Part shown: positions 56,940 through 64,000 of the stretch, piece by piece
Numbering within the stretch: position 1 is the first letter of the stretch
Layout of the letters: every line of letters begins with the position of its first letter
NCBI RefSeq assembly: GCF_026213295.1
Contig: NC_079414.1
Location: 762,130 to 826,129, forward strand
DNA: 64,000 bases
Source: Gadus chalcogrammus
Lineage: Eukaryota; Chordata; Actinopteri; Gadiformes; Gadidae
Direction: 5' to 3'
Notes under the pieces: model-generated
The model's input: only the letters and a program-made list of their open reading frames with translations
What the model was told of the DNA's origin: nothing
Databases searched by the model: none
Program-made: the position numbers and the translations under genes

Positions 56940-58102
56940 TCTCGTATTTTCGGTATGGTAAACTGAGACTACGAAGCAAGGAGAGATTGAATATGTATCT
57001 AAGCACGTGCGAGCGTTCTCCTAGCTGATCAATAGACCTAACCCTGTCCAAATAGCTGCCGGAAGAATTCTGGCTCCCTCTGCCCCGTGTTCAGTGTTAT
57101 CATCTGGTCCGCTGGGACCCGGAAGGAGTGGGAGGAGCCGGTGTGACGTATTACCCTCGGCTTCCTCTGTGGTGCTGCCTTCTGTGGCTAAAGTATTTAT
57201 TGCAGCCTTCAGTAAGGTCCTGTTCCCCTTGTGGCTATGTATAGTATTTACGGCTTATATGTTTGGTCCTGCTTCAAAGGTCTATGTGTGGGTTGCTTTA
57301 GGTTCTTAAAATACGTAACAAGACGACGCGGAGCAGCTTGAGGAGGTAGTTAGCTTAGTCTGAAATCAAGTTGAACAGTCAAATGGCTGTGGCTAGTAAA
57401 TGTTTATTAAATATATAATAAATTTATTTTGAATGTTCCTAGGCATCAAACAGTGCTGAACAACCCAGTGCTTCTCAGGGGCCGGGCTGTTCAGGAGAGA
57501 TACTGATTAATATAGGCCAGGAGGACAGCAGACAAAATGTTGCTGAAACAACAGGTGAGGTGGAAACAGATTAGTGTAGATTTTAACTTTAAAAAAATAA
57601 GAGTAGGGAAGGTAATTTCGATCCTTCTGTTCCTGGTAGAGAAAATGTGCTGATCTGTTCATTGTAGGTCATCCAACCCTACATTACTGGCCTGGAGACA
57701 GAACTGAAAAGGAGGTTCCAGGAGCTGGACATCCTAGGAGCCTTCCAAGTCCTTAGACCTCAGTCGGCTGCCCTCCCTGACAACATGTGCATTGCATTCA
57801 TTATTTTAGTTAGTTGCCTTGTTGTACCTAGTAGTATATTGTTACTATTTATTTTATTTTTCCTAAAAAAGTTAAATATTGGTTCAGGTAGGTCTTTAGA
57901 TAATTTGTACTTGAAATACAAACCTCCAGCTTTAGTTGTCTGTTGCAATTCATTCCTTGAATGTCACAGAATCAAAAGTTCTGGTAAAAACTAAACCCGT
58001 GCGCTGACGCCGCCGCGTCCCCGTGCCGCGCCGCCCGCCCGCCCCAACCCCCCCCACCCACCCCCGCACCACACATTGGTCCTTGGTCTGTGGGAAACAC
58101 TG
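56940..58102. other. Intronic DNA with possible hAT gene scraps
   Basis: At about 57668-57780 the plus strand reads VIQPYITGLETELKRRFQEL, resembling a segment ahead of the dimerisation domain in ZNF862-like hAT proteins. An exon-like piece before a GTGAGG donor ends at about 57553. Support is weak. A C-rich tract lies at 58010-58070. Confidence 0.35.
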
Positions 58103-58130
58103 TATCAACTGATCATAACCCATCCACTGA
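58103..58130 (+). repeat. Minisatellite block 4
   Basis: One and a half units ending in CATCCACTGA, directly at the left end of the following MITE. Confidence 0.8.
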
Positions 58131-59057
58131 CAGTGTTGGGGAGTAACGGAATACATGTACCGCCGTTACGTATTCAGAATAAAAATTATAGCTAAATGTA
58201 TTCTGTTACAGTTACAATATAAATAGTTCGTATTTAGCATACAGTTACATTGTTGTAATGAATGGATTACATGGCAATACTTCTGTTTCAGCATTTTATT
58301 CCTGCTTTCACACCAACAGCATTTAGTGTGCAATAACCGAGTTTGGTCCCTTGGTTCGATACGTTTGCGTTGGTGTGGATGCAACCACCTCACTTCTAAA
58401 CTAACCCTGGTACGGTTCGCTTGAGATGTGAAAGCGAACGCACCTCGGTCCGATCCAGTTCTACAAAGCATATGCCTCTTTGGACGTAACAGGCACCCGC
58501 TCAGCCGCGCGCATTATGGAAATTATTGTTTGATTAGCGGTAACTCCAAGACTAGTAGCAAATTGTCGGACCGTCTGGGAATTTGGACAGACAGCCACAT
58601 AAAACGTGTGCTGGAAAACACACATAAAAATGCCAATGCATTGAACACATTCAGCTCTCTCTCTCTCTCTCTCTCTCTCTCTGCGATTTTCTAGGCAACA
58701 CCTGCACTTAGCTCAGTGAATTTATTTTTAGATGTAATAGCAAATATCTTTCACATGAACATACCCTTAGGCCTATAGTCTTTGTTCCACTACAGCAAAT
58801 TATATGAAATAGTGCACTTTCAGGGAGACTTGGGCCTAACACATTCAGCCAGTTTGAACAGAAGAACACACCAGAATAGGCCTGTTTAGTAAGCAGGATT
58901 TGATGCCGCATTCCTACACTTATAAAATGCAATTCAATGTGGAAGTAATCCAAGTATTCAGAATACAATACTCAGATTGAGCGATACGTTACATATTACA
59001 TTTTTGGGCATGTATTCTTTAACTGGATACATTTAAAAAGTATCCTTCCCAACACTG
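58131..59057. mobile_element. hAT-type MITE in the minisatellite, 927 bp
   Basis: Ends CAGTGTTGGG and inverted CAGTGTTGGG are flanked by exact 8-bp TCCACTGA (58123-58130, 59058-59065), which is the minisatellite unit itself. The interior from about 58280 to 58450 (TTTCACACCAACAGC...TGTGAAAGCGAACG) may be a further small insertion. A short (CT)n is at 58653-58683. Confidence 0.92.
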
Positions 59058-59283
59058 TCCACTGATCATAACCTTATCCAATAATCATAACCCTATTCAC
59101 CATCTAACCCTATCCACTATCTAACCCTACCACTGATCATAAACCTATCCACTGATCATAACCCTATCCACTATCTAACCCTATCCACTGATCATAACCC
59201 TATCCACTATCTAACCCTATCCACTGTTCATAAACCTATCCAGTGATCATAACCCAATCCACTATCTAACCCTATCCACTGAT
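59058..59283 (+). repeat. Minisatellite block 5
   Basis: About twelve units of CCCTATCCACTGATCATAA and CTATCTAACCCTATCCA. Confidence 0.93.
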
Positions 59284-59555
59284 GCTTTATGCGTATGTAA
59301 GTGCGCAAGGCCTATGTAATGGTGTACTTCTTGGTGGAAACAAAAAAAGCAAACAAATACAGTACCAACAAGTTATTTCTGGACAACGGCGAAAGCTTAG
59401 TTTATTGAAGAAAATGTCATGCAAAAGTTTGTTATCCTTCTTCAACGTCATCCATTGTTGCTCTTGCCTAATGGGTCACGTTCTACTCTTTCATTTAATT
59501 AATTAGCAGGCTAAGGCGGGGCAATTACCTTGATCCTGCCATTGTCTTTGGACTT
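59284..59555. other. No recognisable gene
   Basis: Short unassigned intronic stretch. Confidence 0.5.
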
Positions 59556-59559
59556 ATGT

Positions 59560-59643
59560 TTGTGTGTGTGTGCTTGCGTGTGTTTGCGTACGTGCATGCG
59601 GTGTGTGTGTGCGGTGTGTGTGTGCGTGCTGTGTGTGTGTGTG
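59560..59643. repeat. (TG)n-type microsatellite
   Basis: Interrupted TGTGTG and TGCG dinucleotides. Confidence 0.9.
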
Positions 59644-59756
59644 AGCTGCAGGTTGCTTGACACATGCGCACTTGACCAAGTGTGGAGGAGCAACTTGTTT
59701 GACAGGCCTGCTATTATAGAATTAAGATATTTGATATATTCTGTATATTATATATC

Positions 59757-59967
59757 CACCCCATCCGACATATGATTGGTTGACGAGCCCGCCCCATCTC
59801 ACATATGATTTGTTGACGAGCCCCACCCGTCTCACATATGATTAGCCCGCCCCATCTCACATATGATTGGTTGACAAGCCTGCCCCATCTCACATATGGT
59901 TGGTTGACGAGCCCTCTCCATTTCACATACGATTGGTTGACGAGCCCGCTCCATCTCACATATGATT
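59757..59967. repeat. ~34-bp tandem repeat (CATCTCACATATGATTGGTT)
   Basis: Six to seven units with CATCTCACATATGATTGGTT and GACGAGCCCGCC. It ends about 240 bp from the TM2-TM3 exon. Confidence 0.92.
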
Positions 59968-60203
59968 CATTTTAAAAGTCTTTGCTTTCCAATGAAATTG
60001 TTTTTCCAAATCCTCATTACAATTTTAACAGATGTATTACTATGTTTGACAATTTTTATAATTTCTCATTTCTTATTCAACCACATCTCCTCCATCTCCA
60101 TTCATCTGGGACATGTGCTGCTAATGGGGCTGTTAAGTGGAACAAAAGAAGAAGCCATGAACACGAGTAATTCAAATGTACTTCCTCCTCTGAGCTGCCC
60201 TAC

Positions 60204-60344
60204 CTGACAGGATGAAGAAGATTCCAGAGACGAAGGCGAGCACGGTGTGGTGAGGCCGTATGTGGCCCACGTTGCTGAGGACGAAACCGATGAACATGAA
60301 GAAGAGGCTAACCAGAGGGAACGGCGTGGCGGAGCGAATCATCT
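60204..60344 (-). CDS. cacng5: cacng5-like exon: TM2-TM3 of the gamma subunit
   Basis: This 141-bp exon has an acceptor (ACACTCAG) just above 60344 and a donor (GTAGGG) just below 60204. It is phase 1 at both ends, so it joins cleanly to 61089-61175 upstream and 16823-16968 downstream. The peptide holds MIRSATPFPLVSLFFMFIGF and GHIRPHHTVLAFVSGIFFIL, the second and third transmembrane helices of CACNG5 with a short intracellular turn between. The last codon is split (S-G) across the 43-kb intron. The sequence is nearly identical to what is known for vertebrate CACNG5 and has no lesions, which supports a working host gene. Confidence 0.93.
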
Positions 60345-60424
60345 CTGAGTGTACAGGGACAGGAGGAGACATGTCCTTTACTTCCACTGCAGCGGCCAGA
60401 GCACCTGAACATCAACACCAGAAA

Positions 60425-60560
60425 GACTTCCAATATCACAGGGAAAGACACTGAATCCTGAGGAAGATTATCCTATCACAGGGAAAAACGCATATTCCTG
60501 AGGAAGACTATCCTATATCCAGGGAAAGACACTGAATCCTGAAAAAGGCTATCCTATATC
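60425..60560. repeat. ~48-bp tandem repeat
   Basis: Units with CACAGGGAAAGACACTGAAT and CCTGAGGAAGACTATCCTAT, about three copies. It lies in the intron between the two right-hand cacng5 exons. Confidence 0.8.
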
Positions 60561-60569
60561 ACAAGGGAA

Positions 60570-60735
60570 CCTAACCCTACTCCAATTTAACCTAACCTAT
60601 CCAATCAAATCTAATCTAGTTTTACCCAACCTAATGTAACCCTATCTAATTTTACCTATTCTAATCTTAACCTTATATTATGAAACCTAAACCAATCCAA
60701 TCTAACCTAATTTAATCCAATCCAATCAAAAAATT
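60570..60735. repeat. Degenerate AACCTAATCCAAT repeats
   Basis: Short, diverged units of AACCTAA and CCAATC. Confidence 0.7.
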
Positions 60736-60786
60736 AACTGCTAACCTGAGTCGTTTGAGGAGGTAGTCAGACAGTTTGGTGCAACC

Positions 60787-61082
60787 TCACTTACTGAGGG
60801 ACTGGTTTACAGACAGAGTGGTGGAGATTCACTTACTGAGGGACTGGTTTACAGACAGAGTGGTGGGGCGTCACTTGCTGAGGGACTGATTTACAGACAG
60901 AGTAGTGGAGCGTCACATACTGAGGGACTCATTTAGAGAGCAAGTGGTTGAGCTTCACTTACTGAGGGACTAGTTTACAGACAGAGTGGTGGAGATTCAC
61001 TTACTGAGGGACTGGTTTAATGACAGAGTGGTGGAGCTTCACTTACTGAGGGACTGGTTTGCAGACAGAGTTGTGGAGCTTC
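60787..61082. repeat. 42-bp minisatellite carrying copies of the cacng5 5' splice site
   Basis: The motif ACTTACTGAG starts at 60789, 60831, 60873 (as ACTTGCTGAG), 60915 (as ACATACTGAG), 60957, 60999 and 61041, and then at 61083, where it is the true exon donor (CTCA|GTAAGT on the minus strand). Spacing is exactly 42 bp throughout. Each unit also holds GGACTGGTTTACAGACAGAG. The array lies in the intron immediately downstream of the exon. Confidence 0.93.
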
Positions 61083-61088
61083 ACTTAC

Positions 61089-61175
61089 TGAGTACGCTGA
61101 CAGTGGACTCTGAGGTCAGCTGGCCGTTGGTGGGCATCATGTACTCTATAGTGAAGCAGCGTCCTTTCTCCTCCC
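61089..61175 (-). CDS. cacng5: cacng5-like exon: first extracellular loop
   Basis: This 87-bp exon starts after a CTGCTCCAG acceptor and ends at CTCA with a consensus GTAAGTG donor. It is phase 1 on both sides. It encodes GEEKGRCFTIEYMMP...QLTSESTVSVL, matching the end of the large extracellular loop of CACNG5, including the Cys of the family motif. The donor site lies directly against a 42-bp minisatellite whose every unit repeats the donor context (60787-61082). The preceding exon, with the start codon and TM1, was not found between here and 64000 and is probably beyond the right edge. Confidence 0.9.
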
Positions 61176-61445
61176 CTGGAGCAGGAGAAAGAGAAGCAGA
61201 CATGTGAGCTCTGGTTGATCTGAGGTATCATGGTCTACAAACTGTTACAATAAACTGGTTTGAGGAGACCAGTAAGAGTCACTAGATGAAATGTGGCTTA
61301 GTAAGACTGGGGTGCACATTGGGCCTCTCCAGATGAGAAGAGACAGAAGGGGTGTCCCAGGACAGCCAAGCACAAGGCCCTGAACCAGCAGGCCGGTGGA
61401 GCCCAGCACACAGGCCACATCCGCAGCTAGCCGCCCCTGGGACCA

Positions 61446-61618
61446 GCCCGCAGGAGCATCCCCTTCTCTCTCTGTCCCCCCCCTCCCTCTCTCTGTTCCC
61501 CCCTCCTTCCCTTGTCTCTCCCCCTCTACCCTTTTTCTCTCTTAATGCCCCCCCTTCTGCTCTCTCTGCCCCCCCCTCTCTCTCTCTGCCCCCCCCCCCT
61601 CCGCTCTCTCTCTCTTTC
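61446..61618. repeat. C/T-rich tract
   Basis: A polypyrimidine tract with C-runs up to nine. The frames across it are artefacts. Confidence 0.9.
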
Positions 61619-62074
61619 ATTGGAGGAAGCAGCTTGTAATCAACTCTGCTGAATAGTGTGGTCGTTACGTTACTCATCCATAACTGAATTAATTGAGGTT
61701 TAGAGCTGTGTGTTTTTTCCCATAGATCCTCCGTTCATGTTTCATGAAGCCGTCAGATGCCTGTGAGTGAGGGATTCCCCTCGACCCAATTAAGTATGCC
61801 TGCAGAGATGTAGCTAAACCCAGCGTGGGGCCAGCGGGACCTCGTTAGCTTGAGTCTCCGGCCTCCTCTGGTAGAGGCTGAAGGTAATCAAAGAGGGGGT
61901 CTTCACTATCAGGGCCTCCGATACTTCTGATACCATTACTTAAGCTATCAGTGATTAAGTAGAGAAGTGATTATGTAAAATAATCACTTCACTTCACAAT
62001 TATTTTACATAATCACTTCACTGGATGTCGTGTTTAGCTAGCGTTCAGGGGAACCAGAACCACTGACCCCCCAG

Positions 62075-62185
62075 TACACGGGGCCGAGAGACGACCCGGG
62101 GCCGAGACACAACCGGGGACTGACAGACTACCCGGGGCCCGAGAGACAACCCGGGGTGGAAACACGATCCGGGGTGGAGAGACGA
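62075..62185. repeat. GGGGCCGAGAGACGACCC-type tandem repeat
   Basis: About five units of roughly 22 bp with CCGGGG and GAGAGAC. Confidence 0.85.
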
Positions 62186-62670
62186 ATTCAATGTATTTTA
62201 CTGCGATGGGAGAGAATTAGAGAGGTGACTTTGTTCGAATAACACGTTCTGTATACATTCACTTTCAGCTTGATGGAAGTTATTGGTTATCGATAGCGTC
62301 CCTAGCATCCCTAATGAAAGCTCCGCCCTTGAGTTGAGCACAGATGTGACGCTCTTACTCAGCAGGTGACTATATCAGAAAGTCCCAGGTCATTTGATAA
62401 TAGCATGTTTTTAACCGAGGGAGGGAGCCCTCTTTACAATTTAAACCAAGTTGAGTGGGATTTGATTAGCCTTTCAACGTGCAAGCTGAGATCATCCCTG
62501 GCTCCCAGCAGCCCTACACTGGCCTCAATATCAAACTCAACCCCATCCTCACCAGTCCTGCTGGTTGACGGGGCGACTTGCCTGCATGTTGTAGGGGTCT
62601 TTTCTGGGTCAACATTCTGAACCAGGACAGCTAAATGGGCAATTGGGTCAGTTGATTGGTCGGACAGACC

Positions 62671-62783
<113 letters not shown>

Positions 62784-63311
62784 CCCATTAGTCCTCTGCA
62801 AGAGTGTGCCCTGCTGAGCAGCTGAGAAAGCATGTTGCGTAAGCACCCAGCCAAATGAGCCCCCAGGGCTGCGGCCCCAGACTGAACTGGGGCAGCTCAC
62901 AGGCAGCTTCACCTCACTATATGCCCATGCAATTCACTAATGGAGATGGTGAAAGGCCATCAGCCTTGGTGTTAGGTATTGCAGGTATTTACTGTAAAGG
63001 ACCCATGACATGAAAATCTATCTTTATGAGGTTTTCTAACATAAATATGAGTTCCCCCAGCCTGCCTATGGTCCCCCAATGGCTAAATCTTGCATTCGTT
63101 GTAAAACGAGCACTAGGTGTTCTGCTCGCCTCTGAAAAAACGGAGGCTCAAGCGCGCTGATTTGGAATGTTGTCCCATATGTCGTCATAAATGATCCAAC
63201 CTCCCCCCCTTTCTCTGCCTTGCCCACCCAGAGAATTTGCTGGGCCATTGAGACACGACCGTGCGAGCACCACATGTGTGTGTGTGATTACACACACTGT
63301 AACACAAGTGT

Positions 63312-63938
63312 TTGCTGTTGGTGTTATGGCGCATAACATGTCGGTTCTTTGACATCTCTTGTATTTCCACAATGAGACTGTAGTTGGGGTTATCTCAGCC
63401 ATGGTTGAGAAGGAATTGGGGGAAAGGAACTTTGCCGTTGACTCCCTGAAGTACATGAATTGCGACATGCTGCCTGCCGCCGGTTGCCGCGAGTCACCAC
63501 CACCGCAAAGCACCACCAACCGGCAGCGGGCAGCCGGCAGCAGGCAACGGGCGGATCAGTCTACTTCAGATTGATGTGGAAGTGGAAGAACCAGAGACGT
63601 CGGACAACCCGACGAGGTCGTTTGTGATTCATAATATCGTCTGGATGCGCCCACAGCTTTTGGCCATGATCATATGTATTATATGATATAGATACCTATT
63701 TATTATATATTATTTTGACATAGAGCTCCAGGACTGTAACGCAAATGTTGTACACTTCCTTGTTATTTGGATAACCATTCTGCTGTTGGTGTTATGGCGC
63801 ATAACACGTCAGACTCTCGTCTCTGTTATTTCCACAACGGGACTCATAGTGGGGGTTATCTCAGCCATGGTTGAGAAGGAATTGGGGGAAAGTAACTTTG
63901 GCTTTGACTCCCTGAAGTCATGAACCACGACATGGAGG
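63312..63938. repeat. Direct repeat pair of ~155 bp
   Basis: 63312-63472 and 63782-63930 both begin CTGTTGGTGTTATGGCGCAT and share CTCAGCCATGGTTGAGAAGG. Copies differ at a few positions and short gaps. Confidence 0.88.
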
Positions 63939-64000
63939 AGAAAGGGATTGTTGACCGCGGTCGTCTCCCGCCGGAGCCTCGCTGCCGATGGACCACCGCC

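Noticed and set aside
57094..57309. Short frame with hydrophobic stretches (VLFPLWLCIVFTAYMFG)
   Set aside because: Only 71 codons, no homologue recognised, no splice or promoter context.
61282..61677. Arg/Glu/Gly-rich frame on the minus strand
   Set aside because: It comes from the C/T-rich intronic tract and resembles no protein.

Overview
This window is vertebrate nuclear DNA, almost certainly from a ray-finned fish. It carries three well-conserved exons of one host gene on the minus strand, and the rest is a dense, nested set of transposable elements of kinds typical of teleosts (hAT, L2 and Rex1/CR1-like LINEs, DIRS, a Gmr1-like Gypsy element, MITEs) plus micro- and minisatellites. No rRNA, tRNA, CRISPR or bacterial-type operon was seen.

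Host gene. Exons at 61089-61175, 60204-60344 and 16823-16968 (all minus) join in phase 1 and read as the extracellular loop, TM2-TM3 and TM4 of a calcium channel/TARP gamma subunit, closest to CACNG5. The first exon should lie to the right of the window and the last to the left. The intron between 60203 and 16969 is about 43.2 kb and is filled with repeats; 1-16822 is part of the next intron and 61176-64000 part of the previous one.

Layout. (1) 37-12557: a hAT element whose broken transposase gene is split by a second, ZMYM-like hAT (3857-11934, TSD GCAGGAAG), itself split by an L2 LINE (about 5230-9810). (2) 13287-16622: a hAT MITE with exact 8-bp TSD, a GTTAAC minisatellite, a ZMYM-hAT fragment and a 3-bp-TSD MITE ending 150 bp from a cacng5 exon. 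(3) 17020-24180: a ZMYM-like hAT remnant split by a 5-kb foldback element (18697-23745, 6-bp TSD TTAAAC) with DDE-integrase fragments in both arms, which in turn holds another hAT (22730-23713). (4) 25564-31531: a nearly intact DIRS-type tyrosine-recombinase retroelement inserted in ORF1 of an I-type LINE. (5) 34093-38679: several TIR elements. (6) 38823-59283: one minisatellite (CCCTATCCACTGATCATAA family) cut into five blocks by a Rex1/CR1-like LINE, a long-TIR transposon with a Charlie-like hAT and an L2 fragment inside, a segment containing a Gmr1-like Gypsy element (gag-PR-INT-RT-RH order), and a MITE. (7) 59560-64000: short tandem repeats around the two right-hand cacng5 exons.

Almost every transposon gene is broken by stops, frameshifts or insertions; the DIRS element is the youngest-looking, with a single evident 1-base lesion between its RT and RNase H regions. 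Nothing points to genes working together as a system apart from the host gene itself. The most interesting points are the nested insertions resolved by exact target-site duplications, a 42-bp minisatellite that repeats the 5' splice site of a cacng5 exon, the foldback integrase element, and the copia-like gene order in a Gypsy-type element.
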